From: Flavobacterium aurantiibacter
GTDB lineage: Bacteria > Bacteroidota > Bacteroidia > Flavobacteriales > Flavobacteriaceae
DNA length: 33,618 nt
Direction: 5' to 3'
NCBI RefSeq assembly: GCF_002251775.1
Contig: NZ_NOXX01000226.1
Location: 9,162 to 42,779 of the forward strand
In this document: in pieces, positions 15,566 to 24,257 of the stretch
Numbering within the stretch: position 1 is the first letter of the stretch
Layout: the number at the start of each line of letters is the position of its first letter
Made by a program: the position numbers and the translations under genes
The notes under the pieces: model-generated
Database searches by the model: none
What the model was told of the DNA's origin: nothing
The model's input: only the letters and a program-made list of their open reading frames with translations

Positions 15566-16233
15566 TACAGCAAGAAGCGATAGCATTTTTAAAGGATCTG
15601 GCCGAAAACAACAACCGCGATTGGTTTCAAAGTAAGCAAGATAGCTACCAAAAATATCGAAAACACTATTTGGAATTGGCACAAGAATTACTGTCAGGCG
15701 TCCAAGAATTCGATTTAGGAATGGCCGATGTAGAAGCTAAAAAAGTGGTTTTTCGCATCAATCGCGACATTCGATTCTCCAAAGATAAATCGCCTTACAA
15801 AACACATATGGGCTTTTGGATTTCGCCCGCGCATGCCAACAATCCGAAAGCCGGGTATTATTTACACGTTGATCCCAAAGGAAGTTTCCTTGCCGGCGGA
15901 ATTTACATGCCTGAGGCTAAAGATTTAAAGAAAATCCGCACAGAAATAGCTTTCTTCTACGACGATTTACAAGAAATACTTTCGGAAAAGAAATTTAAGA
16001 CTGCCTTTGACGATTTACAACGCGACGAGCACACATTAAAAACAGCTCCAAAAGATTTTGAAAAAGACCATCCTGCCATCAAACACTTGCAATTAAAGAG
16101 TTTTATCGTACAGCGCGATATTCCGTTCGACGATTTATTTAAGAGCAATTTCATTTCTGATGTTGTCGCGAATTTCAAAATAATAAAACCTTTAAACGAC
16201 TTTTTAAATCGCGCTTTCGACGTTGCCGACTAA
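15562..16233 (+). CDS. DUF2461 family protein
   Basis: The 223-residue protein has the DUF2461 layout: an N-terminal LKDLAENNNRDWFQSKQDSY block, VVFRINRDIRFSKDKSPYKTH in the first half, GYYLHVDPKGSFLAGGIYMP in the middle and a helical C-terminal half. The biochemical role of the family is unknown and no catalytic residues can be assigned. It overlaps the upstream lipoprotein gene by 4 bp, and its TAA shares the final A with the ATG of the glycosyltransferase. Confidence 0.88.
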   Translation: MIQQEAIAFLKDLAENNNRDWFQSKQDSYQKYRKHYLELAQELLSGVQEFDLGMADVEAKKVVFRINRDIRFSKDKSPYKTHMGFWISPAHANNPKAGYYLHVDPKGSFLAGGIYMPEAKDLKKIRTEIAFFYDDLQEILSEKKFKTAFDDLQRDEHTLKTAPKDFEKDHPAIKHLQLKSFIVQRDIPFDDLFKSNFISDVVANFKIIKPLNDFLNRAFDVAD

Positions 16234-17315
16234 TGAAAAGAAAGATTTTATTTTTAGGTGAAGTGTACCGTGCCGACGCACAAACTTGGATGCGCGGGCT
16301 CGAAACCTATGGTGATTTTGAATTCGTAACTTGGGAATTAGGACAAGGAGGTTACAGTTTTAAGGATCGCACAAAACGGATTTTTGAGTATTTATTTTGT
16401 TTGCCGAAAATCCGACGTATTGTTCGAGAAGAACGACCAGATATGGTAATTGCAGAGCGAACAACCAGTTACGGATTTCTAGCTGCACTTTCGCAAGTAA
16501 AACCCTGCGTGATTGCTCAACAAGGACGAACCGACCTATGGCCTGAAAATTCGATACTTCATCCGTTAAAAAAAGCCATCCAAAGCTACGCTTTCAAAAA
16601 AGCGGATTTGATTCATGCTTGGGGTACCGTTATGACGCATTCGATGAAGGCAGCTGGTGTAGATATGAATAAGGTTCTGGTTTTACCGAAAGGTATCGAC
16701 ACCGATCGCTTTTATTTTACGCGTTTTCCCGATTCGGAAGCGAAATTAAAGTGCATCGTTACGCGAAGCTTACTTCCTGAATATCGACACGATTTAGTGT
16801 TAAAGGCGTTTGGAATAGTAAAGCAAAGAAATGTTGATTTTCAACTAACTATAATTGGTGATGGTGCGCAGAAAGAACAATTGGAAACCCTTGCTCGCGA
16901 GCTAAACATTAGCGAAGAGGTTGTTTTCACAGGCCGCATTCCCAATACAGCATTACCGAAATTATTATCAGAACACCCTATTTATGTTTCAATGCCGGAA
17001 ACCGAGGGCGTTTCAGCCTCGCTTTTTGAGGCCATGGCTGCGGGTTGTTTTCCAGTGGTTAGCGATATTCTTGGAAATCAGTCTTTTATTGCTAATTTAG
17101 TAAACGGATTGCTCGTTTCTGCATCCCCACAGAAACTAGCAGATTCGCTATTATGGATCGGCGAAAACAGAGATAAAATCGTTGAAGCCACACAAAAAAA
17201 TAGAGAATTTGTAGTCCAAAATGCGAATTATCACGTAAATATGAAGATAATCGCAGCGCGCTATCACAAACTAATCGACCAAAAACAACATGTGTGGAAT
17301 AACCGGAATATTTAA
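16233..17315 (+). CDS. GT4-type (GT-B) glycosyltransferase
   Basis: This 360-residue glycosyltransferase has the C-terminal GT1/GT4 nucleotide-sugar-binding half. LPKGIDTDRFYF opens the second Rossmann domain, FQLTIIGDGAQKEQLETLA follows, and the EGVSASLFEAMAAGCFPVVS block contains the E-x7-E-type donor site. The N-terminal half (acceptor side) resembles no specific family. It probably adds a sugar to a lipid or polysaccharide. It overlaps asnB by 26 bp, so the two may be translated together; donor and acceptor are unknown. Confidence 0.87.
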   Translation: MKRKILFLGEVYRADAQTWMRGLETYGDFEFVTWELGQGGYSFKDRTKRIFEYLFCLPKIRRIVREERPDMVIAERTTSYGFLAALSQVKPCVIAQQGRTDLWPENSILHPLKKAIQSYAFKKADLIHAWGTVMTHSMKAAGVDMNKVLVLPKGIDTDRFYFTRFPDSEAKLKCIVTRSLLPEYRHDLVLKAFGIVKQRNVDFQLTIIGDGAQKEQLETLARELNISEEVVFTGRIPNTALPKLLSEHPIYVSMPETEGVSASLFEAMAAGCFPVVSDILGNQSFIANLVNGLLVSASPQKLADSLLWIGENRDKIVEATQKNREFVVQNANYHVNMKIIAARYHKLIDQKQHVWNNRNI

Positions 17316-19173
17316 AATTAAAGATAACCTCTTTACAGAAAGAGCGCTTCTTGAAAAAATGACGCTGACATTGGAGCATCGCGGTCCGGACGTCTACGGT
17401 TATTACACCGCTTCGAATTGCGGATTAGGTCACCGACGCTTATCCATACTCGACCTATCATCGGCGGCGCATCAACCATTTACATCCGCAAATGGGCGTT
17501 TTGTAATAACATATAATGGTGAAATCTACAATTTCAAAGAATTAGCCAACGAGCTTCGCGCCGACGGTTTTCAGCTAAAATCAAATTCGGAAACTGAAGT
17601 TTTAGTTGAATGCTACAGCAAATATGGAACTGCCATTTTACCTCGCTTACGCGGAATGTTTGCTTTTGCCGTTTACGATACGCAAGAGCGCAGCCTCACG
17701 CTTGTTCGCGACCGCATGGGTGTGAAACCACTCTATTATACATCGCACGGAAATTCGTATCTATTTGCAAGTGAACAAAAAGCGTTATTTAGTGCCGATA
17801 TTCCGATTGTTCTAGCTACCGAAAGTATCAAAGAGTACTTCTTTAACCGGTTTGCCACTGGTACGAATACCCTTTTTGCGAACATCAAAAAAGTGTTACC
17901 CGGTCATTTTATAAAAATCAGCGCACAAGGCTACAGTAGCGAAACTCGATGGTGGAATTTGGGTGAAGAAATTGCAAAGTCGTCTCAAATCAATGACCCA
18001 GTAGCGTGGTTTACAGAAACTTTCGACGAATCGGTGGCATTACGTATGGTTAGCGACGTTCCTGTTGGATTAATGCTTAGCGGCGGACTCGATTCGACAG
18101 CAGTAGCGGCTTCCTTGTTTCAACAACATTTTAAAAACATCAATACCTTTAATGTTGCTTTCGCAGAAGCCGAACACGACGAATCGCAGTTAGCTCGCAA
18201 AGTATCGAACCAGTTTGGTTTCAAACACCATGAGTTGGAAATTAATGGCAGCGATTTTTACGGCAATTTATTGCAATCCATTTATTTACAAGACGAACCG
18301 CTTACGCATTTGAGCGAACCGCATTTGCTAGCTTTAGCTGGTTTGGCGAAATCGAATGTGAAAGTATTGCTTTCGGGTGAAGGTGCCGACGAATTGTTTG
18401 GCGGTTATGTGCGCTACAAACCACTCGCCTATCCAAATTTAATTCATGCGGCTCGAGTAAGCTGTGCCTTAGAATTTTTCCGAAGTTCTAAAAGATGGGA
18501 TAAACTTTACCGCTATTCGCAAATAAGCTCGAATGATGCTCGCGTTATCTATAACGGCAGTAACTTATACCCGAACGATTTAAAAAAGCAGTACAATTTG
18601 GCTTCCGAGCCTGAAAACGCTTATCGTTATCAAATTTTGGCGGAAGCGAAACAATTGTATCCCAATAATTTACAAAGACAGGCGTTGTACTTTGATCAGC
18701 ATACGTACCTGGCATCGTTGCTTGATCGAAACGACCGCTGTACCATGGGAGCATCGATTGAATGTCGAGAGCCTTTTCTGGATCACAAACTGATTATCGG
18801 CGCAGGAAAATTAGCCGATCGTTGGCTGTTTACTGGAAAAAAAGGCAAGTATGTACAGAAACAATCATTGATGAAACGCTTGCCAAAAGAAGTAACCGAT
18901 TTCAGAAAAGTTGGCTTAAGTGCACCCTACGCCAAGTATTTAACCCAAATAGACATCTTGCGAAACGACGTTGAAGAGTTGCGAAAAAGTCCGATTTTCG
19001 AGCTGCCTTACTTCAAAAATATTGACAAGAACCGTTTAGTAAATGAGTTTTTCAAAAATCCGAACCAATATACAGCTGTAATAACGCCTTTATTGGTTTT
19101 TCACTTGTGGTATAAAATCTATAACGCGAAATTTGGCAGCATAATTACCGACGCACCAATTGAATTTATATGA
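17290..19173 (+). CDS. asnB: Glutamine-hydrolysing asparagine synthase family (AsnB-like)
   Basis: The 627-residue protein starts MCGITGIF, so the Ntn amidotransferase nucleophile Cys2 is exposed after Met removal. The glutaminase domain continues through HRGPD and YNGEIYNF. The synthetase domain has the ATP pyrophosphatase loop SGGLDST (about 264-270) and LSGEGADELFGGY. The canonical reaction is Asp + Gln + ATP to Asn + Glu. Because it overlaps a glycosyltransferase gene, it could instead be an AsnB-type amidotransferase modifying a surface glycan. Sequence alone does not separate the two. The next gene, murB, overlaps by 4 bp. Confidence 0.9.
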   Translation: MCGITGIFKIKDNLFTERALLEKMTLTLEHRGPDVYGYYTASNCGLGHRRLSILDLSSAAHQPFTSANGRFVITYNGEIYNFKELANELRADGFQLKSNSETEVLVECYSKYGTAILPRLRGMFAFAVYDTQERSLTLVRDRMGVKPLYYTSHGNSYLFASEQKALFSADIPIVLATESIKEYFFNRFATGTNTLFANIKKVLPGHFIKISAQGYSSETRWWNLGEEIAKSSQINDPVAWFTETFDESVALRMVSDVPVGLMLSGGLDSTAVAASLFQQHFKNINTFNVAFAEAEHDESQLARKVSNQFGFKHHELEINGSDFYGNLLQSIYLQDEPLTHLSEPHLLALAGLAKSNVKVLLSGEGADELFGGYVRYKPLAYPNLIHAARVSCALEFFRSSKRWDKLYRYSQISSNDARVIYNGSNLYPNDLKKQYNLASEPENAYRYQILAEAKQLYPNNLQRQALYFDQHTYLASLLDRNDRCTMGASIECREPFLDHKLIIGAGKLADRWLFTGKKGKYVQKQSLMKRLPKEVTDFRKVGLSAPYAKYLTQIDILRNDVEELRKSPIFELPYFKNIDKNRLVNEFFKNPNQYTAVITPLLVFHLWYKIYNAKFGSIITDAPIEFI

Positions 19174-20195
19174 CGCCCGACAAAAACGTATCGCTAAAGC
19201 CATTCAACACCTTTGGAATTGATGTTATCGCTAAAGAAGTTTATACTGCAAACAGTTTAACTGATTTGGTCGCTATTGTGGAAGAATTAAAAGACAGTAA
19301 CTACTTCGTTTTAAACGGAGGCAGTAATATATTGTTGAGTCGCGATATTGAAATTCCGGTAGTGCGAATTAATTTTCCAGGAATTGAAGTTCTTGATGAA
19401 GACGACGACTTTGTTTGGATAAAAGCTCAAGCCGGACAAAATTGGCACGAATTGGTGGTGTATAGTTTAAAACATGGCTACGGCGGATTAGAGAATTTAT
19501 CGCTCATTCCCGGAAACACGGGAACGGCACCGATGCAAAACATTGGTGCCTACGGCGTAGAAATCAAAGACGTAATGGTGTATTGCGAAGCTTTGCACCG
19601 AAAAACAGCAGAATTTAAAACTTTCCGTACCGACGATTGCCAATTTGCGTATCGCGAAAGCATTTTCAAAGGAGCGCTAAAAGGTATGTACATCATTACC
19701 GCAGTTGTATTCAAACTCACAAAACGAAACCACCAGTTACATTTGAATTACGGCGATATCTTGCAAGAATTGGAAATTGCCGGCATCAGCGAACCTACGC
19801 CGATCGATGTAAGTCGTGCGGTGATTAAAATTAGACAATCGAAACTTCCCGATCCAAAAGTAATGGGCAACAGCGGTAGTTTTTTCAAAAATCCGATTAT
19901 CAGTGCCGATAAATTTGCGGAAGTACTGGCCAAACATCCCGATATTAAATATTACTTACTCGAAGATGGAACAGTAAAAGTACCTGCGGGATATCTGATC
20001 GAAAAGTCTGGTTACAAAGGATTTCGTCGCGGCGACGCAGGAGTACATGAAAAACAAGCGTTGGTACTTGTAAATTACGGTTCGGCAAGCGGACCTGAAT
20101 TGTACCAATTAGCTTTGGAAGTCAAACAAGTGGTTTTCGAAACGTTTGATATAACCATTGAACCTGAGGTAAATTTAGTTCCTGAATCGGTTTAA
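19170..20195 (+). CDS. murB: UDP-N-acetylenolpyruvoylglucosamine reductase
   Basis: MurB is the FAD flavoenzyme making UDP-MurNAc. The 341-residue protein has the FAD-binding GGSNILLS (50-57), PGNTGTAPMQNIGAYGVE, the active-site segment GNSGSFFKNP with the catalytic Ser at about 237, and VPAGYLIEKSGYKG near the end. The length and a Tyr-containing insert fit the E. coli-type (type I) enzyme. Its ATG overlaps the asnB stop (ATGA), tying it to the upstream genes. Confidence 0.95.
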   Translation: MTPDKNVSLKPFNTFGIDVIAKEVYTANSLTDLVAIVEELKDSNYFVLNGGSNILLSRDIEIPVVRINFPGIEVLDEDDDFVWIKAQAGQNWHELVVYSLKHGYGGLENLSLIPGNTGTAPMQNIGAYGVEIKDVMVYCEALHRKTAEFKTFRTDDCQFAYRESIFKGALKGMYIITAVVFKLTKRNHQLHLNYGDILQELEIAGISEPTPIDVSRAVIKIRQSKLPDPKVMGNSGSFFKNPIISADKFAEVLAKHPDIKYYLLEDGTVKVPAGYLIEKSGYKGFRRGDAGVHEKQALVLVNYGSASGPELYQLALEVKQVVFETFDITIEPEVNLVPESV

Positions 20196-20289
20196 AGTAA
20201 ACAATACTGGATTTATTCGGTTTACGTTGTTTTACTCGATAAGTAGCCGACTGAAATTTTACAAAATTTTTTAATCGACAGCAGCTTTG

Positions 20290-20297
20290 TACCTTTG
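20290..20297 (+). promoter_or_regulatory. -7 element of the GT2-sigma factor genes
   Basis: TACCTTTG is a perfect TAnnTTTG, 26 nt before the ATG at 20324. The region 17-23 nt upstream is T-rich but has no clean TTG. Confidence 0.5.
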
Positions 20298-20323
20298 CCG
20301 CCGACAAAACTGAACAGCTAGCT

Positions 20324-21430
20324 ATGTATGCCATTTTACTTTGTGTTTTTGCCGTTGTGGTTGTGCTGCAACTCCTTTATTATTGGGCTGTTTTTGCGAA
20401 ATTTAGCTTTAAACCCGTTCGCAGTGGTACGCCAAAAAAAATTGGTGTTTCGGTTTTAGTTTGCGCTAAGAATGAAGAGAAAAACGTAGAGCGACTCATT
20501 CCACTTTTAGCTGCGCAAGAGTATCACGACTTTGAAATTGTTTTGATTGACGATGCTTCTAGCGATGATACTTTAGAGGTCTTTGAACGGTTTCAGGCGC
20601 AATACCCCATGATTAAAATCGTTAAAGTAGTTAATAACGAAGCTTTTTGGGGCAACAAGAAATTTGCACTGACATTAGGCATTAAAGCAGCCACAAAAGA
20701 ATATTTACTTTTTATTGATGCCGATTGCGTTCCGGCGTCAAATCAGTGGTTAAAGGAAATGGCCGGACAGTTTACCATGCAAAAAACCATTGTTTTAGGC
20801 TATGGAAAATACCGAAAAATACCCAATTCATTTTTGAATAAACTGATTCGATACGAAACCTTGTTAGCTGCCGTTCAATATTTTGGATGGACGTTAGCCG
20901 GAAAACCGTACATGGGAGTTGGCCGAAATTTAGCCTATAAGCGCGAGGAGTTCTTCAAAGTAGATGGATTTAGAGATCATTTAAAATTGCGTTCGGGCGA
21001 CGACGATTTATTTGTGAATCAAGTAGCCACCAAGAAAAATACGACCTATGCCGACGCACCACATGCGTTTACCATTAGTGAACCAAAGACAAGTTTTAGA
21101 ACTTGGTTCCGCCAAAAGCGCAGACATTCGACTACTGCGAACTACTATAAGGCCTTTGATCGCTTGCAGTTATCTATTTTTTATGCTACGCAACTAGCGT
21201 TTCCTGTTTTGGCAACCGTTTTGCTTATTGCCCAATTTGAATGGATTATTGTAGTTTCACTTATTGGTTTGCGGTATTTATCAACCTGGTTGTGCCTAGG
21301 TTTCACGGCCGGAAAACTACAGGAAAAAGATACGATGTATTTTTATCCCATTCTTGAAATAGCGTTGGTTTTCACACAATTGTGTATCTTCATTGCCAAT
21401 ACGTTTTCAAAACCAGTTCAGTGGAAATAA
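20324..21430 (+). CDS. Membrane glycosyltransferase family 2
   Basis: The 368-residue protein has an N-terminal membrane anchor (residues 1-24) and then a GT-A domain: VSVLVCAKNEEKNVERLI, VLIDDASSDDT, the metal-binding DADC motif in LLFIDADCVPAS, RSGDDDLFVNQV and the FRQKRRH motif (Q-x-x-R-related). Two or three hydrophobic segments follow at the C-terminus (about 287-310, 315-330 and 345-362). It resembles processive or lipid-linked family 2 enzymes working at the cytoplasmic membrane face. The product is unknown. The sigma factor gene overlaps its last 10 bp. Confidence 0.88.
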   Translation: MYAILLCVFAVVVVLQLLYYWAVFAKFSFKPVRSGTPKKIGVSVLVCAKNEEKNVERLIPLLAAQEYHDFEIVLIDDASSDDTLEVFERFQAQYPMIKIVKVVNNEAFWGNKKFALTLGIKAATKEYLLFIDADCVPASNQWLKEMAGQFTMQKTIVLGYGKYRKIPNSFLNKLIRYETLLAAVQYFGWTLAGKPYMGVGRNLAYKREEFFKVDGFRDHLKLRSGDDDLFVNQVATKKNTTYADAPHAFTISEPKTSFRTWFRQKRRHSTTANYYKAFDRLQLSIFYATQLAFPVLATVLLIAQFEWIIVVSLIGLRYLSTWLCLGFTAGKLQEKDTMYFYPILEIALVFTQLCIFIANTFSKPVQWK

Positions 21431-21975
21431 ATCAGTACATACAATTAGCTATTGCAGGCGATCAAACGGCTTTTACGCACTTGCTCGACAGGTACTGGAA
21501 TGAAGTTTATGGCTTTATGCTGAAACGAACTGAAAACGAAACGGATGCAGAAGATATTACTATTGAAACATTTGCTAAAGCGTTCGATAAGCTAAAAACC
21601 TACAATCCCGAGTTTAAGTTCAATACCTGGCTGATTGCCATCGCCAAGAATGTACACATTGACCTGATTCGCAAGCGAAAAGCTTTGCATGAAATTCACA
21701 ATTTAGGCGATGAAGAATTGGCGTATGGCGTTATCGACGATACACCATCTGCGGAAGATGTGCTCATTACAGAGCAAAATTTATCGAACTTGCTTCGACA
21801 AATCAAGCAGCTCAAACCACATTACCAGCAAGTAATTCAAATGCGGTACTTCCAGGAATTGTCGTATCAAGAAATTGCGAACAAAACCAATGAACCGCTC
21901 AATAACGTGAAAATTAAATTGCTTCGCGCGAAGAAATTACTGGCGGAAATCATTGCCAACGAAGGCGAATATTAG
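21421..21975 (+). CDS. ECF-type RNA polymerase sigma factor
   Basis: With a GTG start at 21421 the protein has 184 residues and begins VEINQYIQLAIAGDQTAF, the usual ECF N-terminus. Region 2 is the FTHLLDRYWNEVYGF...DAEDITIETFAKAFDKL block with the NTWLIAIAKN segment. Region 4 has LKPHYQQVIQMRYFQELSYQEIA and an HTH ending NVKIKLLRAKKLL. An in-frame ATG at 21382 would add 13 residues lying wholly inside the GT2 gene and unlike sigma factors, so GTG is preferred. No anti-sigma gene follows: the next gene is on the opposite strand. Confidence 0.87.
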   Translation: MEINQYIQLAIAGDQTAFTHLLDRYWNEVYGFMLKRTENETDAEDITIETFAKAFDKLKTYNPEFKFNTWLIAIAKNVHIDLIRKRKALHEIHNLGDEELAYGVIDDTPSAEDVLITEQNLSNLLRQIKQLKPHYQQVIQMRYFQELSYQEIANKTNEPLNNVKIKLLRAKKLLAEIIANEGEY

Positions 21976-22010
21976 CCAAGAAATTGAGTTGAAACGACTG
22001 TGCTGAAGCA

Positions 22011-22045
22011 GATTTACCGAATGCGTTTTCTGGTAATCGATTTTT
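22011..22045 (+). terminator. Weak candidate terminator after the sigma factor gene
   Basis: GATTTACC (22011-22018) can pair imperfectly, with one bulged T, with GGTAATC (22032-22038), followed within 3 nt by a TTTTT run. The stem is weak. Confidence 0.25.
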
Positions 22046-22083
22046 GATTTCAAAGATTTAAACTATTGAGTAAGCGGATTGCA

Positions 22084-22293
22084 TTAGGCTTTTTTCACAA
22101 ACTCAGTTCGTAAAACCATAGCAACTTTATTTACCCGGCAATCGATTTCCGCAGGGTCATCGGTTAAGCGAATGTTTTTAACAACTGTTCCGCGTTTTAT
22201 GACTGCCGAACTACCTTTCACTTTTAAATCTTTAATAACGGTTACGGTATCTCCGTCTTGTAGCAATGTGCCGTTGGTATCTTTTACTTCCAT
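22084..22293 (-). CDS. Small PhnA-domain protein (YjdM C-terminal type)
   Basis: The 69-residue protein corresponds to the C-terminal PhnA domain only: [20 protein letters not shown], then [21 protein letters not shown] and a basic end. The N-terminal zinc ribbon of E. coli YjdM (PhnA) is absent. Despite the historical alkylphosphonate name, no phosphonate genes lie nearby and the function is unknown. It is convergent with the sigma factor and divergent from the TerC-family gene. Confidence 0.85.
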   Translation of the reverse strand: MEVKDTNGTLLQDGDTVTVIKDLKVKGSSAVIKRGTVVKNIRLTDDPAEIDCRVNKVAMVLRTEFVKKA

Positions 22294-22328
22294 GGTTTCG
22301 AATTAAATTTGCTGCTATTTTAAGCGGC

Positions 22329-22336
22329 CAAAGGTA
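22329..22336 (-). promoter_or_regulatory. -7 element of the PhnA-domain gene
   Basis: TACCTTTG on the minus strand is a perfect TAnnTTTG, 35 nt before the ATG at 22293. Confidence 0.45.
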
Positions 22337-22394
22337 ACAGAATAAAATTTGTTAAAGTACCCTAAACAAGATACAACAAAGCTTAAACAGCAAC

Positions 22395-22402
22395 TAAATT
22401 TG
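22395..22402 (+). promoter_or_regulatory. -7 element of the TerC-family gene
   Basis: TAAATTTG is a perfect TAnnTTTG, 20 nt before the ATG at 22423. No clear -33 box is present. Confidence 0.45.
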
Positions 22403-22422
22403 CGCACAAACTAACAGAACTT

Positions 22423-23184
22423 ATGGAATACGAGTTACTTATTTCGTTACTCAGCTTAATTGCCTTAGAGGTTGTTCTAGGAATAGACAACGTAATCTTT
22501 ATCAGTATTTTAGCCAACAGATTACCTGCTAGCGAACAGAAAAAAGCACGCCGATTGGGATTAATTCTTGCCGGAATTTTGCGAATTGGTTTACTGCTGA
22601 TTATTGGCATTATTCTCAAACTCGAAGAACCTTTGTTTCATGTTTTTGAAAAAGGATTTTCGGGTAAAGACCTGATTTTAGTGGCGGGAGGTTTGTTTTT
22701 GTTGTACAAGAGCGCAACTGAAATTCACCATAAAATGGAAGGTGTTAGTGGCGATCAAACCGTAAAAACAGCGGCGGTAACCTTTGGAAAAGTGCTGGTT
22801 CAGATTTTAATAATGGACATGGTTTTCTCGATTGATTCGATTATAACAGCTATAGGAATGGTTCGCGAAGTGTGGGTTATGTATGTTGCGGTGATTGTAA
22901 CAGTTGCCATAATGATGTTTGCTGCCGAACCTATCAGTAATTTCGTAAACAAGCATCCGGCGTTTAAAATGCTGGCGTTGGCCTTTCTTTTGTTGATCGG
23001 ATTTTCGCTTGTAGCGGAAGGTTGCGGTGTGGAAATTCCGAAGGGATATATCTATTTTGCCATGGCGTTTTCGCTTTTGGTTGACGTGTTGCAAATGCGT
23101 ATGCACGGTGGTGCTAAGCCCGTTGAGATTCGGGAACACTACGACAAGAAGGAAGCGGAAGAATCGGATAAGACTGTGTTGTAA
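22423..23184 (+). CDS. TerC-family integral membrane protein
   Basis: The 253-residue protein has about seven transmembrane helices and the two TerC signature segments: EVVLGIDNVIFIS (16-28) and the internal counterpart DMVFSIDSIITAIGM in the second half. The helix MLALAFLLLIGFSLVAEG and a charged C-terminal tail follow. Acidic residues in the two signatures are thought to bind metal ions; relatives include manganese exporters and tellurite-resistance-associated proteins. No ter operon partners are nearby, so metal homeostasis is a guess. Its stop codon lies inside the first bases of repeat copy B. No yybP-ykoY (manganese) riboswitch was recognised upstream. Confidence 0.9.
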   Translation: MEYELLISLLSLIALEVVLGIDNVIFISILANRLPASEQKKARRLGLILAGILRIGLLLIIGIILKLEEPLFHVFEKGFSGKDLILVAGGLFLLYKSATEIHHKMEGVSGDQTVKTAAVTFGKVLVQILIMDMVFSIDSIITAIGMVREVWVMYVAVIVTVAIMMFAAEPISNFVNKHPAFKMLALAFLLLIGFSLVAEGCGVEIPKGYIYFAMAFSLLVDVLQMRMHGGAKPVEIREHYDKKEAEESDKTVL

Positions 23185-23337
23185 CGCTTTTGCGGCCCCG
23201 ATTGCAACGGAAAGCGCGCAAAAAGCAATTTGCTGCGTGAACCGAAGCAAAACGGCGACCGCAGGAAGCCCGTTGTGCGCCGAGTGAACGCGCATATTGC
23301 TTTGCGTACTTGAAGTGAAAAGCGGGAATTGCCGCCC
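23181..23337 (+). repeat. Dispersed structured repeat, copy B (157 bp, complete)
   Basis: This copy begins GTAACG (23181-23186, overlapping the upstream stop), then CGATTGCAACGGAAAGCG. A left arm AAGCAAT (23223-23229), a central box GGCGACCGCAGGAAGCC (23254-23270) and a right arm ATTGCTT (23296-23302) follow. It closes with the end box TTGAAGTGAAAAGCGG plus GAATTGCCGCCC (23310-23337). GCGGC (23192-23196) also pairs with GCCGC (23331-23335). It fills the terC-lipA gap and ends 22 nt before the lipA -7 element. Confidence 0.8.
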
Positions 23338-23359
23338 ACAAAAAACAAGATTTTAAACG

Positions 23360-23367
23360 TATCTTTA
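23360..23367 (+). promoter_or_regulatory. Putative -7 element for lipA
   Basis: TATCTTTA matches TAnnTTTG at 7 of 8 positions and ends 17 nt before the lipA ATG, just downstream of repeat copy B. Confidence 0.45.
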
Positions 23368-23384
23368 CCTCGTAATTTGAAACT

Positions 23385-24257
23385 ATGGAGACGGTTTTAG
23401 AACAACAAAACACTACGCAAGCCAAGCCAAAATGGCTAAAGGTGAAACTGCCGATCGGGAAAAAATACACCGAATTACGCGGTTTGGTAGATCAATATAA
23501 ATTAAACACGATTTGCACCTCGGGAAGTTGCCCGAATATGGGCGAATGTTGGGGAGAAGGAACGGCAACGTTTATGATTCTCGGCAATATTTGTACGCGC
23601 TCGTGTGGTTTTTGTGGCGTAAAAACAGGCCGACCCGAGACCGTTGATTGGGAAGAACCTGAAAAAGTTGCGCGTTCCATTAAAATCATGAATATCAAAC
23701 ACGCAGTTATAACTAGCGTAGATCGCGACGACTTGAAGGACGGTGGATCGATCATTTGGGAAGAAACGGTGGCTGCCATCCGACGTATGAGTCCGGGAAC
23801 CACTTTAGAAACGCTTATCCCCGATTTTCAAGGAAACGAGCGACAGCTTGACCGCATTGTTGCAGCCAATCCAGAAGTGGTATCGCACAATATGGAAACG
23901 GTACGCCGACTAACACGTGAAGTACGTATTCAGGCGAAATACGATCGTTCGTTAGCCGTTTTAAAATATTTGAAAGCCAACGGAATTAACCGAACAAAAA
24001 GCGGAATTATGCTTGGTTTGGGAGAAACTGAGGCGGAAGTTATGGAAACCATGCGCGATTTACGTGCCAACGATGTTGACGTAGTAACGATTGGCCAATA
24101 CTTGCAGCCGAGTAAAAAACACCTGCCTGTGAAAGAATTTATCACACCTGAGCAGTTTAAGAAATACGAAGAATACGGCTACAGCTTAGGATTTAGACAC
24201 GTTGAAAGCGGTGCCTTGGTTCGCTCGTCGTATAAAGCACAAAAGCACATTTTATAA
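23385..24257 (+). CDS. lipA: Lipoyl synthase
   Basis: LipA inserts two sulfurs into octanoyl groups on lipoyl-dependent enzymes. The 290-residue protein has the auxiliary-cluster motif C-x4-C-x5-C (C44, C49, C55), the radical SAM motif C-x3-C-x2-C (C70, C74, C77) and the C-terminal RSSY serine region (280-283), so both [4Fe-4S] sites are complete. The gap gene starts at the base after its stop, suggesting one transcript. Confidence 0.96.
   Translation: METVLEQQNTTQAKPKWLKVKLPIGKKYTELRGLVDQYKLNTICTSGSCPNMGECWGEGTATFMILGNICTRSCGFCGVKTGRPETVDWEEPEKVARSIKIMNIKHAVITSVDRDDLKDGGSIIWEETVAAIRRMSPGTTLETLIPDFQGNERQLDRIVAANPEVVSHNMETVRRLTREVRIQAKYDRSLAVLKYLKANGINRTKSGIMLGLGETEAEVMETMRDLRANDVDVVTIGQYLQPSKKHLPVKEFITPEQFKKYEEYGYSLGFRHVESGALVRSSYKAQKHIL

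Noticed and set aside
21382..21420. Sigma factor starting at the ATG at 21382
   Set aside because: The added residues are entirely an out-of-frame reading of the GT2 C-terminus and unlike an ECF N-terminus.
23114..23470. Minus-strand frames across repeat copy B
   Set aside because: They run through the repeat, the terC end and the lipA start; the sequences look like antisense translation.
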